A stretch of 64,000 bases of DNA, taken from contig NC_059503.1 of assembly GCF_914767665.1 (NCBI RefSeq), positions 20,894,001 through 20,958,000 on the forward strand. The letters are read 5' to 3'. Of the stretch, positions 23,790 to 35,722 are shown piece by piece; the stretch's first letter is position 1; each line of letters opens with the position of its first letter. The position numbers and the translations under genes are program-made. The notes beneath the pieces were generated by a model. It did no database searches and had not been told where the DNA came from. It was given only the letters and a program-made list of their open reading frames with translations. Source of the stretch: Harmonia axyridis. Taxonomy: Eukaryota; Arthropoda; Insecta; Coleoptera; Coccinellidae.

Positions 23790-26700
23790 ATATTTATCAA
23801 ATATGGTACAATCGAATGAATCAAATAGGAAGAATTGAGATTTCTTTCAGTTTCTGTTAAAAAACAGTTTATTAGCGAAAAAAACAAAACATTCGAGCGT
23901 CATTGAAGCAATATTACATGGTTTGGAATTGATCAGTTAAGACCGCATTTATTCCATTATCGTTGTAGGAATTAATAGTGGAAGAGAATAATAACAGCTA
24001 TCGATATAAATGTGGAAGCACTTAGTTTTTATTACATCAATTACTACAACAGGAAAACGATAACGTCAAATGCATAGAAAAATTTCAGGAGTCTCGCAAT
24101 CAACTTATATAGGTACTTATTTTACCATTTCGGCGATTTCTTGAAATTGGAAACTGGAACTTGAAGATATTGAGAAATAACGTTGTGAAATTTTACTATT
24201 CTTATGATTCCAATTGATATACTCAATATTTCTTCCAATCTCATAGTCTATCAGAAAAAAAGCTTTTTGTAGTTGGATTCACAACACATGACTTTTATAA
24301 TTACTTAAATACTTGATTATCTGAACATTCTGAACCCGCTTTGAAAAGTTCAAAAAATCAAACAATATCTGAAATTTCAACGCCGAAATCATAAAAAGAA
24401 ACACGGTAAAAAAATTCAATTAACATCATAGGTCTTCAATTTAGTGACTTTCATGTCATGAGTTTTTCATAAATTAATTGTTTTTGTATTCGTTTGCTCA
24501 ATATTTACATTTGGAATTTATCATCAGTTTCAAAGATGAAAGAAACGATATGCTTGTGGAAAATCAACTATTCTAGCAAAAGTTGTTAACTTGGCTCTTT
24601 CAAATTTCATTAGTTCACAAGAACATTGAATTTTATTGAATTTCTATAATATTCATATTATTAATTGCAGATAAAATTTTTCAAAAATCTGTATTCTGAA
24701 AGAGCTGTGTCTGATGGTGGTAATATATTTGAAAAAATCTGGAAAATTCGAGATCATCCCTCATAATATTAGGGGTAATTCAATCGAATCGATTTCGTCA
24801 TATGCCAAATATATTCTGATACACACTTGATCAAAACATTTTCACCAGTCATAAATCTTCCCTCCGTTCTTGAAATATGAATCAATAATGAAGTAGGTCG
24901 AAATACTTCCTAACGTCGTTTATCTTCCGCCCATTTAATAAAATACGAATCGATAATGAAATCTCTTTGCGCGCCAGTGAGCACAATCTTTCCACTTCTA
25001 TTCCATTGTAGTAAAATTCTGAGTGAATTTCGTTAGAGGTTCGTTTAACGTCTTTGGCACTTTCTGTTTGGAATTCATAGCAGACAATATAGAATGACAA
25101 ATTCCAATCATTAAATCTACGCTCGCCGCTTGTAGATTCATTTGAATGCACGTTATTCAACATTTTCAACTCCGGGACAAAATTATGGCGCCAATTGAAA
25201 ATGCCTCAAACTTTAACAATTAGTATTTTCCACCTGAAACGAATGAATTCTTTTATTATTCATAGCTTTGTTATCAGAGAATTGAATGGAACCAAATGTT
25301 TTTCAAAAGATTAAATATTCATTTGAAGGTATTAGAGTTGTGAATAGTATTCTCGATCTTCACAAAATTTGAGGACGGATATTTTTGTTTGTATAATAAT
25401 AAATATCCGAGGAATATAACACTACACGCTGATATTAAGGTGTTAAGTGTAGGTCGCCTTTAGAAAGGAAATACCGATAAAATAAATATACTGTCAGGGT
25501 GGATCAATATTGTCCTGTCATTCAATGAAAATATCCTACAGGAAACTATCCATATCGTGATAATAGCCTCCTGAATTCAAAGAAAATAGTGAAAAGCGCC
25601 TAATAACAAAAAATATACTAGTAAATTTAGGATTAATTTTGGCATCGTTCAGTTCATTTCGGTTTTTTGCATCGAAGCATATTTTTACTTTTGCTGTAAG
25701 TACATGATTTCTTTCAAAAATTCAATATAGATTTTTGAACATTACTCGAATTTGTTCTTGTGGAATATTTTACAAAACCTCCAATTTCAAATTGAGGAAT
25801 GGAATATCAGAGAAGTTCTTTTGATGCGTGAATCTTTTCAGAAGCATTTAGTTCATGAAAAAAAAATTCACTGCGGGAATGTTTGAAAAAAATTGAATAA
25901 TTGAATGCTAATGAAGATTAAGGAGAAGTCCAGGTAGTCGCCCTATGACATTTTGCCGGGGCGCCAAATTGTAGGGGCCCTAAGTCAGTTAATAAAACAA
26001 GAGACATTTTTGATGTAAATATGTTTTCTTAGTGAAAATAACATTCTCTGTAGTAAAATAAAAAAATGGCCAAGCGCTTATTTTATAGAAGTTGAATATA
26101 CTCTCTCAATTAGTTAATAAAATATAAATAGGTATTGAAGGCACTTATGTCATTTTTTACTATGAAGTGTTATACTATCGAACAATTTAGAGTGTTTTTT
26201 TTTGTGGAATCGACAGAACGTCCTTTGATAAATTTGACAAGGTGATTTTAAGTTCAGAAATACGATTTCCTTTGAAATTGAAGAAATGCCTGAAAGGAAT
26301 AACAAAGTCTCCTCCGAAGAAAAATGAAGAACCGCGGTTCGAAAGTTGAAAAAAAAAAGAAGTTGAAAAAAAACTTTGGGAAATATTCAGTATAATAAAT
26401 GGTTTTTCTACAGAGCTCTCAGCTGACAAAAACAATGTCTTTCTGGTAAATAACAAAATATATCAATTTAATGGCAGTTAATGATGGAAGAGTCAGACAA
26501 TTGGGGTGGCGAAATTTTAATTTTTCCGGGGCGCCAGAATGTCAGCGATGATGTGCCAAGGGTAAACAAGTGGAAAATATGTACGAACGATCAACATTAC
26601 TTGTATGTGCATTTACATATTATTTTTACTACAGCATTTGATTTAAAATATTCAATATTTTCAAAATTCGAAGGAAGCAAATTGAGCTGTTTTTAAAACT

Positions 26701-27340
26701 CGATTTCGACGAGTATAAATAAATATAACGCCCTTCAATTGAATTATTTGCGATCGCTATCGTGAGGATGAGAATGATAGATCGATCATCTTTCGAACTA
26801 CAACATCCATTACAAGAAATTCTCTCGAGCAGCTTTCCACCAAACGAATGTGTGAAGATAAAAGCGATAAAACCCTACACGATCCTCGACATTTATAAAT
26901 CTGGGTTTTGCGCCGAGTATATCCATATTCCGACGAAAAAAATTGGACTCAGCTTTCGTATATGTTTTCTGCGACTATACGCGTCCGAGGGAACATTATT
27001 AAGCCATTTCAAGGAATGATTGATCGCTCTGTTCAGAGGACACGACCAGATTTATATGGTTTTTTGATAAATGGGCTTTCCTACACGTTTCTGCTGACGA
27101 ATCCAACCTGCGGATTTTCGTTTCACGAGAATTTTCATTGGGCCAATACTTCAGATGGAATTTATCATATGTGAATCCCATAAAATATATATCGGTCATT
27201 TGCACGGCAAACCATAAAATTCTCTCTCATATTTTGGAATATCGTAACCCGCAAAAAGATCTTATAAATGCCACGCTACGAGATTTTGAATATGTATACC
27301 AACCTAGGCTTGTGATCTCCTACATCCTGAATGTGGTAGT
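23790..27340. other. Presumed intron, nothing recognised
   Basis: Short frames only. The three overlapping frames at 26762-27347 do not share a domain with anything visible. Small GGGGCGCC motifs near 25960 and 26528 recur but define no element. Confidence 0.4.
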
Positions 27341-27720
27341 GGTATAGTTATAATACAAGTGGAGACGGCATTGTTAGTCTGCTACGAGTTTTTGAATGAA
27401 CTAATGTTAGAATGAGCCTTGTGTATGGTTTTATACATTATTTTCTCTAATTCACTGAATTGTTATTGTAATTAATGAAATATTTCCAAAAATATCGTTT
27501 ACTGATTTTTGCATTGATGAACGTGGGTTGGCAGAACAGTTTTCTGTGTCACAAATTTGACAGATAATGGAGACGTGGCACGAGAGTTCCGAGTACCAGC
27601 ATATAATAATAGGATAACCATGAAATCTATGCTAATCTGAGATATTCTCGCGCGATTTTATTCTACAAGGTGTGTTAGAATGAATGGACTCGACACAAAA
27701 TTGAAGAAATATAATATTTC
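27341..27720 (+). repeat. Dispersed repeat R1, copy 3 (diverged)
   Basis: Aligns with R1 copies at 13264 and 14220 over TATAATACAAGTG, ATGAGCCTT, TATACATTATTTTCTCTAAT, TTGGCAGAAC, ATATTCTCGCGCGATTTTAT and TTCTACAAG. It lacks the GAGCCACGAAGTGGCGAG palindrome and has numerous substitutions, so it is older. Confidence 0.65.
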
Positions 27721-29473
27721 ATTAAATTAATTCATTATTTACAGCGTATTTCATTGCTGTTGGGCGAAATGATGGAACTATATACATTCAAGTTCGAGAT
27801 GAAAAATGTCCGTAGGTAATTTACATTTACGCATCAGTAAAATTTGAATGAAAAATATTTGAAAAAGCTGAAAAATTCATTCTTGTCTTAACCCGAATAT
27901 TCAAAGCAAATTCTACCAAAATTGGACTAGTACTATCGATGTCTCGGGAATTTGACGTTTGTAAATGAGTAGTGCTCACTGTTTATCAGATGAGGGAAAA
28001 ATTCCTTTGGAGCCGCTTATGAATCGATATTAATGTCTATACAGAATTTTATCGAAATTGTAGTAATATATCGCGAAATATTGAAGTCCTGAAAATTTTC
28101 CGTTTGTATAGAGTTTTCCAACAGAAGCTATACAATTTAAAATGATCATAATGGCAAGACTGTGGCATTTCTTATGTTGTTTATTATAAGTAGGTTATGC
28201 AAATCAATCATGAAAAAATACACTCTTTGACAACGTTTAGAAAATATTGTTTCATAAAAATCATTGCTCGCATTTTCACATACTAAAAGAAATTTAAGGA
28301 CGACATATTATTCAATCATTCAACTTACTATTCATAGTGGTATCAGGCTCAGAGCTGGTACTCGTTCAAAGAAAATTCACTTTCAAATTTGTGTATAATA
28401 ATATTGAATCAATTAAATGAATAATGTCGTACATGAATTTTTCTAAAGTCTCATCGCAGTAGTGATTTCGATGTTGGAGCGTGTATCTATCTTGATTATA
28501 TAAACTAACCTACTGAACACGAATGACATAAGAAATGTCAATAAGGAATACATAATGTGGTCATTATAATTATTTTATTGGAAAAGACATAATATGTCTA
28601 TAGGACCATCCTTGATGGAATTCTATTAACCATATTAAGAAGTGTAAAACTCAAAGCTGTTATTAATACTAATAGCAAACACAAAACTTATGTTCTTCAG
28701 AAAGGCCTAAACTTTTTTTTAACGCGATACCAAAGATTACTTTCGGTATGGGCGGAAGCAAAGAAAATATATAGGAGATAAGCGACTTCAGACAAAAATG
28801 ATTCAAAGAGAAATGCAAAACATCATAAAAAGTTAATCTCCTACAAAATTAATAGCTTCGAATCTATCTAGTATCGACTGAAGAAAATTTATAATCTACC
28901 TATCTTCTAGGTTTAAACACACAACTTCGTTCGATAATGAACTCTGTGCGATCAGCGCTGAGGTCAATATTCTAAATGAATCTTCATCATGAAGTTTTTC
29001 TCCGTGCAATATTCTCTCTACTATATTGATTAAAACGGTAACAGCGCTACAAAATGCACTCTCAACCTCTCTCTATACATTCGGCTTCTATCCCGTTCCC
29101 TTCTAAGAAATTTAGGAGCTGAGATTTCATTAGATTTCTTCGACACGATCCTCGGTATCTAGTTTCATTATTCAAGCAAGCTGCGCGAAATTGAATATTT
29201 TTCGTGGAGATCGTGCTCTGCAAGAGAGCCGAGGAATGTGTTGTTGAAAAAAGTCATGTCTTTATTTGCCTTTCTTGTTTGTTCCCGCGATAGACTGTTC
29301 AGCGTGGGCATGTGTTTGCCTATTCGGTACTCAAGTTTGGACGCTTTTTATGTTAAGCTGTTGATGTATGGGAAATCCTTGGAAGCTCAAGAAAGTCATG
29401 AAATATGAGATTAAGTTTTTGGCAGATTATGGAAAAATTCGGAGTTTTATATCTCAGATGATATTCTACAATA
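27721..29473. other. Presumed intron, nothing recognised
   Basis: AT-rich with no supported gene or repeat. Confidence 0.4.
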
Positions 29474-30081
29474 TACAGGGTGTTTCCTAAACATGCGGCA
29501 AAAATTCAGGGGGTTGTTCCTTGGACTATTCTAAGAATATTTTGTCCTTTGATGATTTTTGAAAAATCTATTTGTTTCGAAGATATAGGGGAAACAAAAT
29601 TTCAGATAATAACATTTTATTATGAAAAATTACATGAAAATTCAACTCAACCTACAAAAACTGTTGAAAATGACCACCTCTAGCCAGCATACAAGCATCC
29701 AATCTTCTCCTCATTGACTGCCGAACCCTTTCAAAAACACCAGGATCATTTCTCATTAAGTTACACCGAGCAAACGAATTTAAATGAAAACCGTGTTTAA
29801 TCTGTATTCCTTTACCATCTGCACTTATCAATTTTTAGTCAAAAAACTGGCCGTTTTTAGTAATTGGAATTTAAAAATAAATTGTACCTACTTAGTAAAC
29901 ACAGTGCGGTACGCATTTTTATTTAAACTATTATTAATTTTAAAAATATGAAAAATGTTGTTTGTCCTGTATCTTCGAAACAAAGAGGTTTTTCAAAAAT
30001 CATCCAAGGACAAAACATGCTTAAAATAGTCCAAGGAACAACCCCCTGAATTTTTGCCGCATGTTTAGGAAACACCCTGTA
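29474..30081. mobile_element. TACAGGGTG-ended MITE with about 120-bp arms
   Basis: The ends TACAGGGTGTTTCCTAAACA are exact inverted copies. The first 57 bp of the arms match perfectly and similarity continues to about 120 bp. Inside, the minus strand reads RNDPGVFERVRQSMRRRLDA, followed by CMLARGGHFQQ. That is the 'RI..C....GGHFE' C-terminus of IS630/Tc1-like (DDE_3) transposases, so this is a deletion derivative of such a transposon. Length 608 bp. Flanks are AT-rich; a TA duplication is plausible. Confidence 0.85.
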
Positions 30082-30474
30082 TTTCAACTAATTATATTTT
30101 GATTTTCGGCCGTTGTTGCAATTCGTAAAAAATAATGTGAAAAGTTCCGAAAACACGTGAAAATTTACTGGAAATATTCATGTTTTGCTGTATCTCAAAA
30201 ATGTGTTTCAAATTATTATTATTATTCTTAATTTCAAGAACCCACTAAGGCAAAGAAATACTCGCGTGCTAGAAAATCCTATTGAACAGGAAATCATGTA
30301 ATAAAATTCAAATTTCCAAAACCACACAAACTGTTTTTCAATTAAAGACGATTTTTAATACAAAATGTTCACCATTCTCTTCAACAATCAGTTCATTTCG
30401 AATTCAAAATGAGCAATATTGGATTCGGAGTTATGTTCAATAAAAATGAGATTCAAAAAAACCCAAAAATATTA

Positions 30475-31829
30475 TACAGGGTATTTCAGAAAAAGATCCT
30501 GATTTTTAAGTGTGTGAATTTTCAGTTGATTTTAAGAAGAAAAGATTCTATAAACCCAAAAATCCCAAAATCTATACTGTAACTTCAGCTTCATAAATAT
30601 TTGTAGTATGTAATTAAATAATTTTCTTTTTCCTTTGAGAGTTATTCAATGTAATTTCTGTCAATTAATTGTTAAAATTAAATACTTAAGAGGGATTACC
30701 ACCACGTGGCTTTTCTCGTATCAGTCAAACTTTGGTACCCATTCATTTCCTTTCTGGCGCTCCTTTGATGAGCTAACTCAAGTTGTACATTCACCTCATC
30801 TTCTTTCTTTTTTCTAAGAAAATAAGTAGAGGGCGGCTATGTAAGACGGTCGATTATTTTTTTCACGAAATTTTAGGCTTTTTTGTAATGATTTTTAGCA
30901 GTTCTCTCACGAATATTTTAGACCTATATCAGTTCTTTGTACAAGATACATATCATCATTTTTTTGCGAAAAACGAGAAGAAATCAAAAAATTTTTTTTC
31001 ATTCGCAAATTGAAAATATTTATTTACTTTCTACCATGTAGATTATTGTTTAAGGAAATTATGCGAAAACCCCATAAAAATCGGTGATTTGTAAGAAGAA
31101 TAATCTCTATTTTCGTTTTGAACTGAACAGCCACGTGGTGGCGTTTCGCAGAAATCGCTTGATTGATTACTTCAATTTTTGTGAGAAACCTTCGTGTGGC
31201 CCTTTAGAATGAATTCCCTGATATTTTTCCCAAAAAAATGTATAGTTTTTGTTTCATCTAAAGGTTTTTCCATCTTATTTTAATTATTACAATCATTAAT
31301 TTCAAAATTTTTTTCATTATCATGGAATTACCAATGTTTCTAATGAACTACTTTCAGTCGATTGTCATTTATCCCTTTCTTATTTGAAAAAAAAATAAAT
31401 ATTATTATTCATTGATATTCTTCCAAAAATTGAAGCGATTTCAGCACAGAATCGAAATGAATATGCTGTGAGAAAGGAAGTGTACACTCCCTCAAGTATT
31501 GAAAGAATCAAATTAAGTTCAATTTATATTCGGAAACCGTCCGCCGAACGAAAACATGTCAAAAAGTTTTCAATTCACCCTCCAATGAGGATTACAAAAT
31601 TAATTTTCACATTCGGAAAATGCCGCATTATATTTTTTCAGAAAAAAATTATTCACACCTTGTATCGACGAATATCACAGAATGAAATATTCAAAAACTT
31701 TCCACAAGAAATAGCCATTAATTTCAAATTTCATAACGATTCCTATGCATTTGTTGAAGTTATGATAGAAAAATAGTAGATTCGAGACAAAATTTCAAAA
31801 GGAACTTCTCCTTACTTAATCACCCTGTA
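30475..31829. mobile_element. Larger TACAGGGT-ended element, with a MITE inserted in it
   Basis: The left end TACAGGGTATTTCAG and the right end, read inward, TACAGGGTGATTAAG form short inverted ends 1355 bp apart. A 453-bp CACGTGG-ended MITE sits inside at 30695-31147. The internal frame 31468-31776 (102 codons) has no recognised motif. The pairing of these two ends is plausible, but they may belong to two different partial elements. Confidence 0.45.
30695..31147 (+). mobile_element. CACGTGG-ended MITE, most complete copy
   Basis: The left end TACCACCACGTGGC (30697-30710) and right end GCCACGTGGTGGCG (31130-31143) are inverted copies. Landmarks are ATCAGTCAAACTTTGGTACC, GAAAATAAGTAGAGGGCGG, AAACCCCATAAAAATCGGTG and GTTTTGAACTGA. 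The same landmarks recur twice at 36862-37672 and partly at 5750-5844. It is non-coding. Confidence 0.75.
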
Positions 31830-31993
31830 CAGCAGTTGTCAAACTTAAATTAAATGTTGCATGTACCTACAATTCACTACTTGACAGCGTTCAATGTAAC
31901 GATCACTCGGCTCCATGTTTACCAAGTAAACGTACAACAATGTACCTACCATCTTGAAGTGCGTTAACGAACAAACTAAAAACAAATATTTAC

Positions 31994-32320
31994 CTCACTT
32001 TGAAAACAAGAAACTGATCTCGATCCCCCTCTCGCACGTTTTGGACCCCGATTCGTCCCTGTAAACGCGAAAATTAGTGCACGAACGGAATAAAGAGATG
32101 CTGCCGAGCATGCTGTTTCGTTCCGATTCACACGTTTCGATCTCGGTCCATATCATTTTTTTGCCGCCTCTACATTGCACAATTGCATTGTTTACCTCTT
32201 GGTGCGTTCACCGGCGACGGCGGCGTTGTCAGGTGGTGGGGAAACCGCTCGGCGCAGATTACAGTAGCCGATATCGCGAACGTTTTTGAGCGCCGGTTCT
32301 ACGATCGCTCTATCGTTTCG
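31994..32320 (-). promoter_or_regulatory. CpG-rich island, candidate minus-strand promoter/first exon
   Basis: About 300 bp stand out against AT-rich surroundings by many CG dinucleotides (for example CGGCGACGGCGGCG on the plus strand near 32212). On the minus strand two good donor sites lie here: AAGAG|GTAAAC (exon end 32196) and GTGAG|GTAAAT (exon end 31994). The minus-strand frame between them (32180-31995) closes with a stop just before the second donor, so any exon would be 5' UTR or end there. An alternative transcription start for the minus-strand gene is one possibility. Confidence 0.3.
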
Positions 32321-32739
32321 TTACAATGTGAATTTTGTGAGATGATCGAGTTTTTTTTTATTTGATTACCCTATGAAACACGGGGAACAGACTGATTTGT
32401 TTCAAATTTTCTGGTAATTTGAGAAATGCCAAAATGCAGAGTCGTCATTTATTTTTGAGAAATTTGAAAATTTCAATGAAACGATCGATTTCATTCGTAA
32501 TAGACAAATTTTAATACAGTAATTAAGGGAATATTATAGGTTGTAGATTATAGAAAGTCACTTTGGGCTCTTAGTTAAGTTCTTTATTGTATGTCATCAA
32601 GCTTTCGACCATTCATATGGCTATTTTCATGGAAAATCAATCTAAACCTAACAGTATGAAGTCAGGAAAAAACATAATAAAAAAAATAAAATCTATACTT
32701 TGAAATCTAAAAATGTTCACCATGAACAGGAACATATGT

Positions 32740-33480
32740 TAACCATTTCGTGGCAGGTGCAGACTATGAGGTGGATGCATAAAAACCTCCCAACCAAGCC
32801 CTTGGAGTTTCTGGTGAGTCACTTTCGATGTGTGTAACCTGGCGTTGTCTTCTCCTATTCGTCAAAACTGGCTGCTTTCTTCCTTGAGACGATTCAATTA
32901 TTGACAGTACAGTTCCAAGTCAACAGTTGTGCTGTGACGAAGCAGCTCATAGTTAATAAGTTCGTACCAATCCCACCAAACACACAGCAAAACCTTCCCA
33001 AGCGTCAATCCTAGCTTTCTGACCAGGACCGTTTTCGCTTAACGTTGTCGTAAAGATTCACTTTTCCACACCAGTCATCAAACACTGCAAAAATAGGCCG
33101 ATTTTGTTGCGATTCGTAGATGAAAATTCGGTCCATGAGGTTTTTTTTGCATTAGCTCGTGTGGTACCATACATCAAGATTCATTTTGAGACCACCCTTA
33201 TCCAAATGGTTCCAAAGGGGTTTTGTGCAATCTTAAGCTCTTGGGCAATCGATACATGATGATTTTCGACAATTAGCCTTCCAGTGCCTTCCAATTCCTT
33301 TGACATCGACTTTACCGGAACAGAATCGAAGAAATCAAAATCAGGGTGATTGGCTATTACAGTACCAGGACCAGAAACCCAATTTACATTTTCAGCCGCC
33401 TGGCTTGCATTTTCGCCTTTGTCGAAGAATAAATGTGAAATATAGTGTATTTTCTTTTTGCTAGTGTACATATTTCATGC
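32740..33480 (-). pseudogene. Decayed irritans-type mariner transposase
   Basis: The minus-strand translation recovers, in order and across frameshifts, an N-terminal segment with FFDKGENASQAAENVNWV (33430-33380), FDFFDSVPVKSMSKELEGTG and SIAQELKIAQ. It continues with PHELMQK, MDRIFIYESQQN, the catalytic-region remnant VNLYDNVKRKRSW, and WWD near the middle. It ends with QKLQGLGWEVFMHPPHS near 32790. Several stops and the loss of clear catalytic Asp residues make it dead. It belongs to the same broad type as the fragment at 17478 but is in the opposite orientation. Confidence 0.8.
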
Positions 33481-33639
33481 TCACTTAATCAAAAAACTGT
33501 CAGAAAAGTTTTTGTAGTATGAAATCTTTCTGAATCTGAAATCTTCTGGAATCTGTTATTTTGTTGTTGATATTTGTGTTTTTCTAAACAATTTGAGAAT
33601 GTAGCTGTAATGAAGCCTAATCATACACTGTCGAAAATT

Positions 33640-33849
33640 TTTTTAAATAATTAGCGCTTAACCGTAATGGAGGCCAATGTACAGGTTATTGCTGCAAGCC
33701 TCATCAGGAATTATAAAAATCCAAGAAAAATGTCAAGAAATGAGAGGGGCTTTGACGTCGGGGCTTTTGAGCTCTCGCCCACTAATGCGCCAATTGCTCT
33801 CTTGGGGATCACATGGACTTATATACAAGTAGGTGATTTTCAACAGCGC
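33640..33849 (+). repeat. Short dispersed block shared with 39.1 and 11.5 kb
   Basis: GGCTTTTGAGCTCTCGCCCA, TGCGCCAATTGCTCT, and TTGGGGATCACATGG near 33764-33815 match a block at about 39117-39175 (CTTTTGAGTTCTCG, TGCGCTTATTGCGTCT, TTGGATACCACATG). A shortened form lies near 11503-11560. This is probably a relic of an older repeat. The small frame at 33667-33864 has no domain. Confidence 0.4.
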
Positions 33850-34610
33850 ATGGATACTGGATAGAGCTAGATAAACTGATGGAATACTTCAATAAATGGA
33901 GATTCAAAGTGAATACATCGAAAACAGTTGCAATCTACTTCGGAGGAACAACAGTAAAAAAAGAGAAAGCAGGAAACGTCAAAATAGAAAAATCAGACTA
34001 TAGAATGGAAAAAAGGAGCAAAATATCTGGTAGTAATACTAGATGAAAGAATGAACTTTAACAATTAGACAGAAGAAAATAAAAGAAGGCAAAGCAATTG
34101 AACGGAAGACTGTACCCGCTGCTCAACTCTAAAAGTAAACTTTCCGTAGAAAACAAGCTGAAGATAATAAAAAAAGTGCTAATACCAAGCATTCCATAGG
34201 TATACTGGAGTAACCTGGTATAATACGAAAGACAGTTATGAGAATCAGTTGCAAAGTACACTAAATACAGTGATCAGAACAGTGGTTGGCGTCCAATGGT
34301 ATATAACCAACCAACAAATCAGAGAAGAATTGGAAATTGAAACTATTGAGGAAATAGTCAACAAACAAAGAAAGAAGAAAAAAGAGACACTGAAAGAGTA
34401 TGAACATAAGGAATTAAGAAAGATACTACCAATCAAAATAAGAATGGCAGCTAAGAGAAAATATCTCTTTCAAAAAAACAAATAGAAGAAAAAAGTTATA
34501 TGCAAGAAAAGTCTCCCAACTCCCAACAGTAGGAAATAGGAGAAATTGAAGTAGAGGCGTAGGGAATAAAAAAGGGATGTTGCGTTATATAATGAAATCA
34601 AATGAATTTA
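33850..34610 (+). pseudogene. Jockey/CR1-like LINE, reverse transcriptase 3' part
   Basis: Broken frames read LDKLMEYFNKWRFKVNTSKT, YFGGTTVKKE, then NGRLYPLLNSKSKLSVENKL, IIKKVLIPSIP, and further QLQSTLNTVIRTVVGVQWY. This is the thumb/connector segment after the catalytic YxDD of Jockey-type LINEs ('W.-.W.LKVN..KT', 'R.-.LYPL', 'K..i.k.ilrPv'). The YxDD region itself lies upstream of the preserved part. The region from 34438 to 34891 recurs at 35723-36705. Confidence 0.75.
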
Positions 34611-34891
34611 GGTTTTCCATGTTAAACGCCGTTTTTGAAATACTAAAATAGCATTTTCGTTATCTTATTTCTAGAATTCAATTTAATAAAATTCATTTAA
34701 ATTGTGTTAATTCTTATCGACTAACACGTGACTGCGAACGCCAATCAGGGTAATTTTACGTCATAGCACTGAAACGTTTAGAACATAGACAAACTGTCTT
34801 ATCTAGAACTAGTTTATTTATGGTTTAGAACGTCAGATGATATAATCAAACCGACTTGACTGTCAATATCAGCTGATATCAGTTCAGTTTG
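34438..34891 (+). repeat. Direct repeat L, copy 1 (LINE tail plus small inverted-repeat unit)
   Basis: Matches 35723-36158 plus 36659-36705 in the same orientation with roughly nine in ten bases equal by eye. Landmarks are AGTAGGAAATAGGAGAAATT, AAATGAATTTAGGTTTTCCA, and ACGTGACTGCGAACGCCAAT. Copy 1 also shows a 12-bp inverted repeat CATAGACAAACT (34784-34795) and its complement at 34930-34941, which enclose a small MITE-like unit. Copy 1 is uninterrupted where copy 2 carries the 492-bp insertion. Confidence 0.8.
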
Positions 34892-34949
34892 ACAGATCGT
34901 TAGCACGTGATGATCATAGAAAACTAGTTAGTTTGTCTATGGTGGTGAC

Positions 34950-35620
34950 TCTTTTATGCAGTGACGTCACCATAATACCGTGACAGATGGAGCGTTTCAG
35001 CGGGAATTTTGAAAACTTTTTTATTTACGTATTTTTTATTGGAACTTTCTATATTTTTCCATGAAAATATTTTTTTTCTTGTTTATACAGGGCTTATCTA
35101 CAAATTAAAAGCAATTTCCAAATATAGGCAACATCCCTATTCCAGAAAGAGATCTGAGTGAAAGGCGCATGGAGGATCGAGCGCTTGAGAGCTGCCGGCT
35201 TGACATCGGTGCTTTCCTCGTTTTACATATTTAAAGGTCCATCCTGGCCGGGTATTCGTTTCCATTCATACGTGATATCGCGAAATAATGTATGAATTCA
35301 ATTTCGCATCGACGATCACGCTCTCGCAACGGCCGGTCCGGAATGGAAGTTTTTCATGGCACGATATACGAACGTGCTTGAATACACGCCGGGAAAGCTA
35401 ATGAGGAAACTGGATAATTGCTGCGTGTAACAATACGTGAATTGTGCAAGAAATCCGTAACAGAAGTTTTATTTTGGTTGGGCGTATAGCGTGAAAAAAT
35501 TGAACTTTATTCCTCTGATTTCGGATGTTTACCCACTCATTCGTTCATTATTGCCTCCTATACCTCAGTCCCATTATTATTAACATTTGGGGATGATACG
35601 ACCCTCAAAATGTCCTCCTT
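34950..35620. other. GC-elevated intronic stretch
   Basis: From about 35150 to 35420 the DNA is richer in CG dinucleotides (GAGAGCTGCCGGCTTGACAT; CAACGGCCGGTCCGG). No open frame with splice sites is visible. It could be a conserved regulatory segment of the host gene or the remains of an element. A TGACGTCA motif near 34963 also occurs in the element at 45953-46835. Confidence 0.3.
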
Positions 35621-35722
35621 AGTGAAAGGTTTTTCAATAAGAGATTTCATTTTAATATAAAAAAACGAGCACATTTCAACATGAATCAATGGATGTTTAT
35701 TTCATCGTAAAGAGAAAGGTAA

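Noticed and set aside
26762..27347. Chain of overlapping frames as coding exons
   Set aside because: Frames shift without splice sites, contain no motif and end at the R1 copy.
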